NCBI GenBank assembly: GCA_002291875.1 | Contig: DBAV01000101.1 | Location: forward strand, 1 to 13,215 | DNA length: 13,215 nt | Source of the DNA: Hyphomonadaceae bacterium UBA1001 | GTDB taxonomy: Bacteria; Pseudomonadota; Alphaproteobacteria; Caulobacterales; Aquidulcibacteraceae | Direction: 5' to 3' | Shown: positions 6,395 to 13,215 of the stretch, one piece after another | Layout: each line of letters opens with the position of its first letter | How positions within the stretch are numbered: the stretch's first letter is position 1 | The notes under the pieces: model-generated | Database searches by the model: none | Told to the model about the DNA's origin: nothing | The model's input: only the letters and a program-made list of their open reading frames with translations | Made by a program: the position numbers and the translations under genes

Positions 6395-7894
6395 ATGGCA
6401 GACCTCACCGCGCCTTCGCCGCGACGCTCCGTTCGAAGGGCTCGCCACGCCCGCCTCGACGCGGCGCGCGAGGGACGCGGCGGACTCTCACGCAAGCTGC
6501 TATTGCTGACTGTCCTGTTCGTGCTGGTTGGCGAGCTGTTGTTCTTCCTGCCAAGCATTTCGGGCTTCCGGCGCGAATGGCTGGAGGATCGGGTCGAAGC
6601 AGCCGAGATCGCAATGCTTGCCCGTCCTGGGGCCGAAGGCACCGACACCGCCCTGAACGGCGCCTCGTCGCGCCGCTTTCTGGCCTCGCGCGACCTTCAG
6701 TCGATCACCCTGGTGCGCGGGGGCGAGCGCCGGCTGCTGCTGGGGACGACCGCGCCCCCCGATGCCATCGTCAAGGTGTCCGACCTGCGCACACTGGGTG
6801 ACATTGCCGGCATTGCCGAAACGCTGGGCTCCCTCCTCGCGCCGGTCGAGGGGCGTCTGATCCGCGTGGTCGACATTCCCCGCCTGGCTGCCGGCGAGGC
6901 GCTGGAAGTGGTGATCCCCGAGGCCAGCCTGACGCGGGAATTGCGGGTCTATGCCGCGCGCGTTGCACTGTTTTCGCTGATGGTGTCTGTGCTGGCCGGG
7001 GTGCTGATGTATTTCGCATTGCAGGGCCTGATCGTGCGGCCGATGACGCGGCTGACCCGATCGATCACCCGCTTTGCCGCCGCGCCCGAGAGTGCGGCTG
7101 TGGGTGTGCCGCGCACGCGCCGCGGCGACGAGATCGGTGCCGCTCAGAACGCCTTTGCCGACATGGAAAAGGACGTGCGTGCCGCACTCCATCAGAAAGA
7201 GCGCCTGGCCCAGCTGGGCGGGGCGGTGGCCCGCATCAGCCACGACCTGCGCAACTCGCTGACCACTGCGGGCATGGTGTCGGACCGGCTGCGCGATGTT
7301 CCCGACGGCACGGTGCAGCGCCTGGTGCCGCGCCTCGAGCGCGCCATCGCCCGTGCCGGCCGACTTGCCGAAGAGGCGCTGGAGTATGGCCGCGCCGGCG
7401 AGGTCGAACCCGAGATCATCACGCTTTCGCTGGCGCCCCTCGCCGCCGAGGTGCTCGAGGAGGTTCTGGCCGTCCATCCCGCCGTCGAGGGACGACATCT
7501 GGTGCCTGCCGAGCTGGCGGTCGCGGCCGATCCCGAGCACCTGCATCGCATCCTCAGCAATCTGGTGCGCAATGCCGCCCAGGCGCATGCGACGCGCCCC
7601 CGCCCGGACGCCTTTGTGGCCATCAGCGCCCGCTCGGGCCCAGCCGCGGCCATACTGATCGAGGTCGTCGACAATGGACCCGGACTGCCGCCGGCCGTTC
7701 GCGAGGCCTTGTTCACCCCGTTCACCACCCGCGGGCGTGAGGGCGGGACAGGCCTGGGCCTGGCGATCTCGCTCGAGCTTGCCCGTGCCAATGGCGCCTC
7801 GGTGCGGCTTGTGCGTTCATCGGCCGAGGGCACCGCCTTCGAGGTGTCCCTGCCCGGCGCTGCCGGCGTTGAAGACGGCCCGCCCGCGCTCTGA
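6395..7894 (+). CDS. Membrane-bound sensor histidine kinase with HAMP domain
   Basis: 499 residues. The ATG at 6395 has GGGA about 8 nt upstream. A basic, probably cytoplasmic leader (1-34) precedes TM1 (about 35-53). A periplasmic sensing region (about 54-187) leads to TM2 (about 188-209). The HAMP linker (about 210-262) includes RPMTRL and RRGDEIGAAQNAF. The dimerisation box VARISHDLRNSLTTAG carries phospho-acceptor H283. The ATPase domain shows LVRNAAQAH (N393), DNGPG (426-430) and GGTGLGLA (450-457). This is the architecture of a classical envelope-signal kinase; the ligand is unknown. No cognate response regulator lies beside it. The divergent hybrid kinase carries the only receivers in the window, so crosstalk is possible but unproven. 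The periplasmic region shows no motif I can name. Confidence 0.92.
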   Translation: MADLTAPSPRRSVRRARHARLDAAREGRGGLSRKLLLLTVLFVLVGELLFFLPSISGFRREWLEDRVEAAEIAMLARPGAEGTDTALNGASSRRFLASRDLQSITLVRGGERRLLLGTTAPPDAIVKVSDLRTLGDIAGIAETLGSLLAPVEGRLIRVVDIPRLAAGEALEVVIPEASLTRELRVYAARVALFSLMVSVLAGVLMYFALQGLIVRPMTRLTRSITRFAAAPESAAVGVPRTRRGDEIGAAQNAFADMEKDVRAALHQKERLAQLGGAVARISHDLRNSLTTAGMVSDRLRDVPDGTVQRLVPRLERAIARAGRLAEEALEYGRAGEVEPEIITLSLAPLAAEVLEEVLAVHPAVEGRHLVPAELAVAADPEHLHRILSNLVRNAAQAHATRPRPDAFVAISARSGPAAAILIEVVDNGPGLPPAVREALFTPFTTRGREGGTGLGLAISLELARANGASVRLVRSSAEGTAFEVSLPGAAGVEDGPPAL

Positions 7895-7910
7895 GGCCGC
7901 GCCATGAGGC

Positions 7911-7983
7911 GCCCGTTCCAACGACGGGCTCGCCAGAGAGCAGGCTGGCAAATGCCGCCGCCCGCGGCTAGACAGGGCGGCGG
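7911..7983 (+). other. Two stem-loops between kinase and DUF2939 gene
   Basis: The 121 bp spacer contains GCCCGT (7911-7916) pairing with ACGGGC (7924-7929), 16 bp after the kinase stop. It also has CCGCCGCCC (7955-7963) pairing with GGGCGGCGG (7975-7983) across an 11 nt loop. Neither is followed by a T-run. They may end or attenuate read-through from the kinase gene into the next pair of genes. Confidence 0.35.
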
Positions 7984-8015
7984 ATCGCGGGGGATGCGGT
8001 GCCGAGGGGACCAAG

Positions 8016-8630
8016 ATGGCAAGACTGATCCTGAGCCTTGGGCTGATCGCGGTGATCGGCCTTGGATTGGGCTATGTGGGCTCGGCCTGGTGGCGCACTG
8101 CCGAGACACTGCACGCCCTGCGCACCGGCAATGCCGCCGTGCTGGAACAGCGCGTGGATTTCGAAAAGCTTCGCGCCGACCTTCAGCCACAGCTGGAAAC
8201 CCAGGTCGAAGCCATCATTGCCCAACGTGCCGACCGTGCTTTGGCCGATGCCGAGGGCCCCCTGGGGTCGCTGGTGCGCGCGCTGGGGATCGACAGGGCC
8301 GCCGTCGCGGTGGCGGCGCGTGCGGCCATCCCCCAGGCGCTGGGCGAAATCTCGACGCCCGAGGGCCTGGCGCGTCTGGCCAAGCAACAGTTCGCCACCC
8401 AGGCTGACCAACCTGTGCCCAGCTTTCCCGAATTCCTAGGTGCCAGCGTGATGGTGGTCCAGGCCCGCACGCTGGACGCTGTCGAAGTGCGCCTGGCCGA
8501 TCCGCGGACCCAGGACGCCACGCCACCCATCGTGCTGGAAATGGCGCGCACGGGCCCGTTCGACTGGAAGGTTCAGGGTGCGCGCCTGCCAGACAACTTC
8601 GTCGCGCGTATGATCGACGGGACGCCATGA
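8016..8630 (+). CDS. DUF2939-like membrane-anchored protein
   Basis: 204 residues; the ATG at 8016 is 5 nt after a strong GAGGGGA ribosome binding site. Residues 3-25 form one hydrophobic segment without a clear cleavage site, so an N-terminal anchor with the rest in the periplasm is likely. The segment ALRTGNAAVLEQRVDFEKLRADLQPQL (about 34-60) is the hallmark of the DUF2939 family, where small acidic residues precede V-D-F and L-R. A long helical middle and a C-terminal strand region (VEVRLADP, IVLEMARTGPFDWKVQGARLP) follow, ending in a positively charged tail. The molecular function of the family is not known. Its stop overlaps the start of the following peptidase gene (ATGA), so the two are co-transcribed and probably translationally coupled. 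That suggests a linked role. Confidence 0.8.
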   Translation: MARLILSLGLIAVIGLGLGYVGSAWWRTAETLHALRTGNAAVLEQRVDFEKLRADLQPQLETQVEAIIAQRADRALADAEGPLGSLVRALGIDRAAVAVAARAAIPQALGEISTPEGLARLAKQQFATQADQPVPSFPEFLGASVMVVQARTLDAVEVRLADPRTQDATPPIVLEMARTGPFDWKVQGARLPDNFVARMIDGTP

Positions 8631-9670
8631 CCGTCGCGCCCGGGCGCCGCAACGACCTCACCGACGTCCCGGGGCTGGCGGTCGGCAGCGCCGAGGATGC
8701 CCGCCTGGCGACCGGCGTCACGGTGATCGTGCCCGACCGCGCGGCGACCTGCGGCGTGGTTGTGGCCGGCGGAGCACCTGGCACGCGTGAGACGGACGCC
8801 ATGGCCCCCGGTGCGCTGGTGGGTGCCGCCGACGTGATCGTCCTGTCGGGGGGGTCGGTTTATGGGCTGTCCGCAGCCGATCGTGTGACGGCGCTGATGG
8901 GCGCGGCGGGACGCGGCTTTCGCCTTGCGCATCGCCCCGGCGCGCCGCTGACCCCGGTGGTTCCGGCCGCCATCCTCTATGATCTGGCCGTGGGCCCGGC
9001 AAAGGACTGGGGCGAGAGCCCGCCCTTTCCCGCGCTGGCGGCGCGCGCGCTCGAGGCAACCGAGGCACGCGATCCGGTCGCGCTGGGATCACAGGGCGCC
9101 GGGGCCGGGGCGATGGCCGGAGGGTTCAAGGGGGGGCAGGGCAGTGCCAGCATCCGGATTGCACCGGGGCTGACGGTGGCCGCGCTGGTGGCCTGCAACG
9201 CATTCGGATCGGTCACCCTGCCCGGCCAGCGCGCATTCTGGGCGTGGGCGCACGAGATCGGCGACGAGGCCGGCGCGGTGATGCCTGATCCCGCACGACG
9301 GGCAGCGGCCGATGACTGGGGCGAGTCCAAGCTCTCGGCCGAGGCCGTTCTGGGCCGCACCAACACCTCGCTGGCGGTGGTGGCGACCAACGCGCCGCTG
9401 AGCCATGCCCAGGCCCAGCGCCTCGCCGGCATGGCGACCGCGGGTCTGGCGCGCGCGATCCGCCCGGTGTTCGCGCCATTTGACGGCGATGTCGTCTTTG
9501 CGCTGACGACGGCAGACCGCGAGGCCCCGCCGGTGGATGCACGCCGGCTGGCCGTGATCGGGGCGGCTGCGGCGGATTGCGTCGCGCGTGCGGTGATGCG
9601 CGCTGTCGCCCACGCGGAGCAGGGCCTGCCAGAGGGACATGGCTTTCGGCTGTGGTCCCGCAACGCCTAG
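8627..9670 (+). CDS. P1 family (S58, DmpA/NylC-like) self-processing peptidase
   Basis: 347 residues, starting at the ATG of an ATGA overlap with the upstream gene. Family landmarks are RNDLTDVPGLAVGSAEDARLATGVTVI (8-34), GGAPGTRETDAM (48-59), VLSGGSVYGLSAADRV (72-87), GSQGAGAGAMAGGFKGGQGSAS (154-175) and VACNAFGSV (188-196). GRTNTSLAVVATNAPLS (243-259) holds the predicted autocleavage site. By comparison with NylC, where an N-T bond is cut, N246/T247 would separate the alpha and beta chains and expose T247 as the N-terminal nucleophile. Members include aminopeptidases acting on L/D- or beta-peptides and nylon-oligomer hydrolases; the substrate here cannot be told. There is no signal peptide, so it is likely cytoplasmic. 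Confidence 0.9.
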   Translation: MTVAPGRRNDLTDVPGLAVGSAEDARLATGVTVIVPDRAATCGVVVAGGAPGTRETDAMAPGALVGAADVIVLSGGSVYGLSAADRVTALMGAAGRGFRLAHRPGAPLTPVVPAAILYDLAVGPAKDWGESPPFPALAARALEATEARDPVALGSQGAGAGAMAGGFKGGQGSASIRIAPGLTVAALVACNAFGSVTLPGQRAFWAWAHEIGDEAGAVMPDPARRAAADDWGESKLSAEAVLGRTNTSLAVVATNAPLSHAQAQRLAGMATAGLARAIRPVFAPFDGDVVFALTTADREAPPVDARRLAVIGAAAADCVARAVMRAVAHAEQGLPEGHGFRLWSRNA

Positions 9671-9697
9671 CGCGGCAATCCCCATGAGGGCCGTTCG

Positions 9698-9735
9698 ATC
9701 CCGTGGTGCGCGAATTGCAACGGGATGTGCGCACC
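9698..9735 (+). promoter_or_regulatory. Two interleaved, mutually exclusive hairpins before the TonB receptor gene
   Basis: The 151 bp spacer holds ATCCCGT (9698-9704) complementary to ACGGGAT (9720-9726), and GGTGCGC (9705-9711) complementary to GCGCACC (9729-9735). The arms alternate in order, so both stems cannot form as simple hairpins together. There is no base between the first two arms, which also makes a full pseudoknot awkward. It could be a terminator for the upstream gene or a leader switch. No Fur-like site or clear promoter was recognised in the rest of the spacer. Confidence 0.35.
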
Positions 9736-9821
9736 GGCGCCTGCAACCGAGGGATTGGCAGGACGGCGCATCTGTGAGCAAGCGCGCCCAGCCTTCCCTT
9801 GTGTCAATCCCGGAGTTCACC

Positions 9822-12050
9822 ATGCGCGCCACGCTGATCGCGGGCCTGCTCACCACCACGCTGCCGCTGGCGCCCGCCGCCATGGCGCAGGAGACGCAGG
9901 ACGCACCGGCCCTCGAAGAGATCGTCGTCACCGCACAAAAGCGCGAACAGGCGGTTCAGGACATCGGGCTGTCGATCAGCGTGGTCACGCCGCAGGCGCT
10001 GGCCGATGCCGGGGTGAGCGGCCTGAACGGACTGGAGACCGTGACATCCGGCCTAGAGATCGAAAGCCAGTTCGGCGGTGGCCAGCCTGCCTTCGCCATC
10101 CGTGGTGTCGGTTTCCGGGACTATGCGACAAACAACACGCCGACGGTGGGCATCTATGTCGATGGGGTCGCCTATCCCTTTCCGACGATGACACAGGGTG
10201 TGCTGTTCGACCTGGCGCGGGTCGAAGTGCTTCGCGGACCGCAGGGCACGCTGTATGGCCGCAACACGACCGCGGGTGCCGTCTCGATCGTGACCAACCG
10301 CCCGACCGACCGCTTCGAGGCGGGCCTGACGCTCGAAGCCAGCTCTTACGAGGCAATCTCGGCCGAAGGCTTTGTTTCCGGCCCCCTGGGCGGAGGCGCA
10401 CGCGCCCGCCTGGCTGCGATCACCGAACAGGGCGGCGCCTGGCAGCGCAACCGCGAGACCGGCGCAGCGCTGGGCGAGCGCGATCGGTTCGCTGTGCGGG
10501 GCCAGCTCGACCTGACCCTAAGCGAGGCGACGGGGCTGCTTTTGGCGGCGGACATCCACGCCGACCGGTCGGATGGCCTCGGATTGCGGCTGTTCCGCCC
10601 GGTGACGCTGGGAACGGTTCGCCCGGTCCACACGGGGCGCGACACCAGCTGGGGCTCGTCAGCCGGGTTTGCGGCCGCCAATGGCATCGCCGTGGATACC
10701 GCACCGTTCCGCGACAATGAAGGATTTGGCCTTTCGGCAACGCTGGACCATGATTTCGGACCCGCTGCCCTGACGGCCATCCTGGCGCATGGCCAACTGG
10801 ACCGGCGCGAATTCAACGACTGGGATGGCGTGCCCGAGGGCGTGGCGGGCGTTCTGTTCGACTCTGAAATCGAGGTCAGCAGCGCCGAACTCCGTCTGGT
10901 TTCGGCAAGCACCGTGCCGTTCGGCTGGATCGTTGGGACCTATGTCTCGCAGGAAGACCTGCGCGAAGTGTACAATTCCGACTTTGGCGCCAGTTTCGGG
11001 CCCGCCTTCCAGGCGGTGCGTACGCCCTATTCCCAACGCGCGCGAACATTCTCGGTTTTCGGTCAGGTCGATTGGGCGGTGAGCGACGCCACGTCGCTGA
11101 TCGCCGGCGCGCGCTGGGAAACCGAGGACCGCGACCTTTCGGACCTGGGCACCTTTGCGAACGGATTCGGCACCTTCAACTTCGCCAACGGCCGCACTGA
11201 CGGCGTTCTTGAAAGCCGTTCGACCGGATTCGACGAATGGTCGGGCCGGCTGGCGGTCGAGCATCGCCCGACGGATGGCCTTCTGCTGTTCGCCAGCGTG
11301 GCGCGCGGGATCAAGTCGGGGGGATTCACGGCCTACAATACGCTGAACCCGCGCGGCATCGATCCCTTCGCGCCCGAGGAGCTGGTCGCGTGGGAGAGCG
11401 GCATCAAGTGGGACGCCGGCACGCGCCTGCGGCTGAACGCTGCGGCATTCGTGTACGATTACCGCAACCAGCAGGTCCAATCGGCCATTTTCGACCCCGC
11501 GCTTCAGGCCGTGGTCGGCCGCATCGTGAACGCGCCGGAGTCGCGCGTGGCGGGCGTGGAGGCCGAGCTGTGGTGGCTGCCGCTGGACGGCCTGACCATC
11601 GAACAGTCGCTGACCTGGCAGCAAGGCGAGTTCGAAACCTTTGCCGACCTGGACATTGCGGCCACCACCGCAGCCGGAGCGGCGCGCTTCACCGATCGCT
11701 CGGGACAGGCGCTGGGCTTTCCGGAACTCAGCTATCGCGGCGCGGCGTCGTTCGAATGGGCGATCCTGGCCGACCTTCAGGCGCGTGCGGCGCTGGACTG
11801 GTCGTGGCGCGACCAGACCTCGCTGCCGCTGTTGGGCCCCAGCTATGCGGTCCCGGCCTATTGGCTGACGAATGCCTCGCTGTCGGTGTCCCCGACCGAC
11901 GCGACGTGGTCGGTCGGTCTGTTCGCCCGCAACCTGCTGGACGAAGAGTATGCAACGACCCGGAACTTCTTTGCCGGGTTCGACCTGACCCCCGTCGAGG
12001 CGCCGGGCGCGCCGCGCACCGTGGGCGTGCGCCTGTCGGTCCGTCGCTAG
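9822..12050 (+). CDS. TonB-dependent outer membrane receptor
   Basis: 742 residues; the ATG at 9822 lies 6 nt after GGAG, and upstream in-frame codons lack signal-peptide character. The signal peptide ends APAAMA, with cleavage near residue 22. The TonB box EEIVVTAQKRE (32-42) is followed by the plug domain (about 45-160) with FAIRGVGF, IYVDGV and VEVLRGPQGTLYGRNTTAGAVSIVTNRP. The rest is a 22-strand barrel, ending FARNLLDEEYATTRNFFAGFD and the strand TVGVRLSVRR. This is the catecholate-siderophore/vitamin-type receptor family expanded in sphingomonads and caulobacters; the substrate cannot be named. The last residue is arginine rather than the usual phenylalanine or tryptophan that the barrel assembly machinery recognises. 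No regulator or transport partner is adjacent, and it converges with the M48 gene with only 18 bp between stops. Confidence 0.93.
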   Translation: MRATLIAGLLTTTLPLAPAAMAQETQDAPALEEIVVTAQKREQAVQDIGLSISVVTPQALADAGVSGLNGLETVTSGLEIESQFGGGQPAFAIRGVGFRDYATNNTPTVGIYVDGVAYPFPTMTQGVLFDLARVEVLRGPQGTLYGRNTTAGAVSIVTNRPTDRFEAGLTLEASSYEAISAEGFVSGPLGGGARARLAAITEQGGAWQRNRETGAALGERDRFAVRGQLDLTLSEATGLLLAADIHADRSDGLGLRLFRPVTLGTVRPVHTGRDTSWGSSAGFAAANGIAVDTAPFRDNEGFGLSATLDHDFGPAALTAILAHGQLDRREFNDWDGVPEGVAGVLFDSEIEVSSAELRLVSASTVPFGWIVGTYVSQEDLREVYNSDFGASFGPAFQAVRTPYSQRARTFSVFGQVDWAVSDATSLIAGARWETEDRDLSDLGTFANGFGTFNFANGRTDGVLESRSTGFDEWSGRLAVEHRPTDGLLLFASVARGIKSGGFTAYNTLNPRGIDPFAPEELVAWESGIKWDAGTRLRLNAAAFVYDYRNQQVQSAIFDPALQAVVGRIVNAPESRVAGVEAELWWLPLDGLTIEQSLTWQQGEFETFADLDIAATTAAGAARFTDRSGQALGFPELSYRGAASFEWAILADLQARAALDWSWRDQTSLPLLGPSYAVPAYWLTNASLSVSPTDATWSVGLFARNLLDEEYATTRNFFAGFDLTPVEAPGAPRTVGVRLSVRR

Positions 12051-12068
12051 GGGGCCAGCGCCCAGGCG

Positions 12069-12851
12069 TCACGCCGGCAGCGGCGCCGCCAGCATCTGTT
12101 CCAGTTCTGCCAGGCGGCTCTCGTCCGAGGGGTGGGTGGAGGCCCACTCCATCGGCGCCGCCTGGTTGGCTGTCTTCATGCGGCGCCAGAAGTCCAGCGC
12201 GGCGCGCGAATCATAGCCCGCGCGCGCGGCATAGGTGACGCCCAGGCGGTCGGCCTCGTATTCGTGCTTGCGCGAATAGGGCATCAGCACCCCGAAGGTG
12301 ACACCCGCACCCAGGATGGCGGCGGCCTCCTGCTTGAAGGCGATGTCGCTGCCCGCGATGATGGTCTGGCCGATCGCCAGGGCCGCCTGGGCGGCCATGG
12401 ACTGGCTGACGCGCTCGGCGGCGTGGCGGCCCGCAACGTGCCCGACCTCGTGGCCCATCACCACCGCCACGTCGTCGTCGCTCTTGAACTTGTCGAAGAT
12501 GCCCGAAAAGAGTCCGACGCGGCCGCCCGGCATCACAAAGGCGTTCACGGTCGGATTCTCGAACACCACGAATTCCCAGGGGGCAGCATTTTCCAGGCCC
12601 GCGGCGCGCACGATGTCGCCGCCCACCTTTTCAAGGCGCCGCTGGAGCGAGCGGTCCTGGACCGGACGTTCCTGGGCGACGATCTGCTCCCACGCGGCGG
12701 CAGACATCTGAGCCAGCTGGGTGTCGTCGACGATCACGAACTGCGCCCGGCCCGTCGCGGCGTTCTCGGCGCACCCCGGCAGGAAGGGCACGATGGTGCC
12801 GGCGGCGAGACCCGCAAGCATCGACCTCCTGTCCATCCGCACCACACGCAT
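12069..12851 (-). CDS. M48 family zinc metallopeptidase, predicted lipoprotein
   Basis: 260 residues from the ATG at 12851 (AGG 4 nt upstream); an in-frame ATG at 12836 would give MDRRSMLAGL and is a possible alternative. A twin-arginine start (DRRSMLAGLAAG), hydrophobic stretch and LPGC with C27 suggest a Tat-exported lipoprotein. The zinc site is HEVGH (H134, E135, H138), with the third ligand E199 in HEYEADRLG. FENPTVNAFVMPGGRVGLFSG (97-117) and the late STHPSDESRL (238-247) are hallmark M48C segments. The order matches periplasmic peptidases such as LoiP and the protease domain of BepA, which act on outer-membrane protein quality control; TPR repeats of BepA are absent. Its substrate is unknown. 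It converges with the TonB receptor and is divergent from another lipoprotein gene. Confidence 0.92.
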   Translation of the reverse strand: MRVVRMDRRSMLAGLAAGTIVPFLPGCAENAATGRAQFVIVDDTQLAQMSAAAWEQIVAQERPVQDRSLQRRLEKVGGDIVRAAGLENAAPWEFVVFENPTVNAFVMPGGRVGLFSGIFDKFKSDDDVAVVMGHEVGHVAGRHAAERVSQSMAAQAALAIGQTIIAGSDIAFKQEAAAILGAGVTFGVLMPYSRKHEYEADRLGVTYAARAGYDSRAALDFWRRMKTANQAAPMEWASTHPSDESRLAELEQMLAAPLPA

Positions 12852-13022
12852 TGACCTGTTCCCCGGGCCGGCGCCACCATCGCGCCGATGTTGAGTGCGG
12901 GGCCAAATGCGCCACGCCTGCAGGAAACCGAGTTAAGCGATCAGCCGACGCCCTGCCACCCACCTCACGCGGTCCTGATCGTGAACATGGAGGCTGGCAG
13001 GTCACGAATTCGGGAGGAGCAC
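12852..13022. promoter_or_regulatory. Divergent promoter region between two lipoprotein genes
   Basis: The 171 bp spacer must hold promoters for both the M48 gene and the rightward lipoprotein gene. It contains a CCTGCAGG palindrome (12917-12924) and a 7 bp inverted repeat, CCTGCCA (12952-12958) with TGGCAGG (12995-13001). No -10/-35 pair could be assigned with confidence. Confidence 0.3.
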
Positions 13023-13215
13023 ATGAGGCGGCGTGAGATTCTGCTGGGCGGGCTGGGGGCGGCGGGTGCGGCTTCGCTGGCAGGCTGCGCCCAAGGCAGC
13101 GCGGCCTCGGGGCGGCCTCCGGCTGCATCCCCGAGCGCGGCGTCCTTGTCGTCTTCGGGCACGGGATTGGCCCCCGGCGTCCCCATCACTGGCCGCCCGC
13201 AGCGGCAAGGCGGCG
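13023..13215 (+). CDS. Tat-type lipoprotein, N-terminal part (cut by window end)
   Basis: An open frame of 64 codons begins at the ATG at 13023, 5 nt after a strong GGAGG, and runs off the window. The peptide starts MRRREILLGGLGAAGAAS and continues LAGCAQG. A twin-arginine start, glycine/alanine-rich hydrophobic core and LAGC lipobox with C22 mark a Tat-exported lipoprotein. After the cysteine comes a low-complexity Ala/Ser/Pro linker (residues 23-50), then GLAPGVPITGRPQRQGG. The linker suggests a folded domain further downstream, held off the membrane. No family can be named from this part. Confidence 0.72.
   Translation, partial: MRRREILLGGLGAAGAASLAGCAQGSAASGRPPAASPSAASLSSSGTGLAPGVPITGRPQRQGG

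Noticed and set aside
6500..7588. 362-codon minus-strand frame
   Set aside because: It is antisense to the membrane kinase with all kinase boxes conserved; no recognisable domain.
7904..8407. Plus-strand frame MRRPFQRRARQ... between kinase and DUF2939 gene
   Set aside because: It has no ribosome binding site and overlaps the DUF2939 gene in another frame, which has a strong GAGGGGA.
9089..9931. 280-codon minus-strand frame
   Set aside because: It is opposite the P1 peptidase and the TonB receptor start; no domain and no start signals.
11237..12238. 333-codon plus-strand frame crossing the end of the TonB receptor
   Set aside because: It is out of frame with the receptor, runs into the M48 gene antisense and shows only R/G/A-rich composition.
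12917..12924. CCTGCAGG palindrome as an operator
   Set aside because: A single 8 bp GC-rich palindrome with no second copy nearby is likely to occur by chance.
1..13215. CRISPR arrays, tRNA genes, insertion sequences, toxin-antitoxin or phage-defence genes
   Set aside because: No regularly spaced repeats, tRNA-like cloverleaf, transposase or defence-type domain was seen on either strand.

Overview
The window is GC-rich, gene-dense DNA from what looks like an alphaproteobacterium. This rests on an alphaproteobacterial-type glutamate-cysteine ligase start, an IbpA-like Hsp20 behind a ROSE-type leader, a TonB receptor of the kind common in Caulobacterales and Sphingomonadales, and many Tat-type lipoprotein signals. 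Order or genus cannot be fixed from sequence alone. No rRNA, tRNA, CRISPR array, insertion sequence, phage gene or clear sign of recent transfer was seen.

Left block (1-2321, minus strand): four closely spaced genes run right to left. They encode a predicted lipoprotein of the COG4798-type methyltransferase family, an exported protein of unknown function, a small exported FliL-like protein, and the start of gshA (cut by the window edge). Gaps are 24-79 bp, so one transcript is likely.

Heat-shock gene (2322-2993, plus strand): a divergent hsp20 gene follows a sigma-32-like promoter and a leader of three hairpins. The last hairpin matches the ROSE RNA thermometer: UCGCU pairs with AGGA of the ribosome binding site, with one bulged G.

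Middle block (3209-7894): an M17 leucyl-aminopeptidase-family gene (+) converges on, and overlaps by 38 bp, a soluble hybrid histidine kinase (-). That kinase is divergent from a membrane HAMP histidine kinase (+). The shared promoter region carries spaced palindromes. Neither kinase has an adjacent DNA-binding response regulator.

Right block (8016-13215): a DUF2939-like membrane-anchored protein overlaps by ATGA an S58/P1-family self-processing peptidase. A TonB-dependent receptor follows after a 151 bp spacer containing two competing hairpins. Converging on it is an M48 metallopeptidase lipoprotein (-), and divergent from that begins another Tat-type lipoprotein, cut by the window end.

The general theme is envelope biology, stress and protein turnover: exported or lipid-anchored proteins, three peptidases, a chaperone, glutathione synthesis and two sensor kinases. 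I see no convincing new multi-gene system. The best-supported notable elements are the complete heat-shock control region of hsp20, the kinase pair with its shared palindromic promoter, and the uncharacterised exported genes upstream of gshA.
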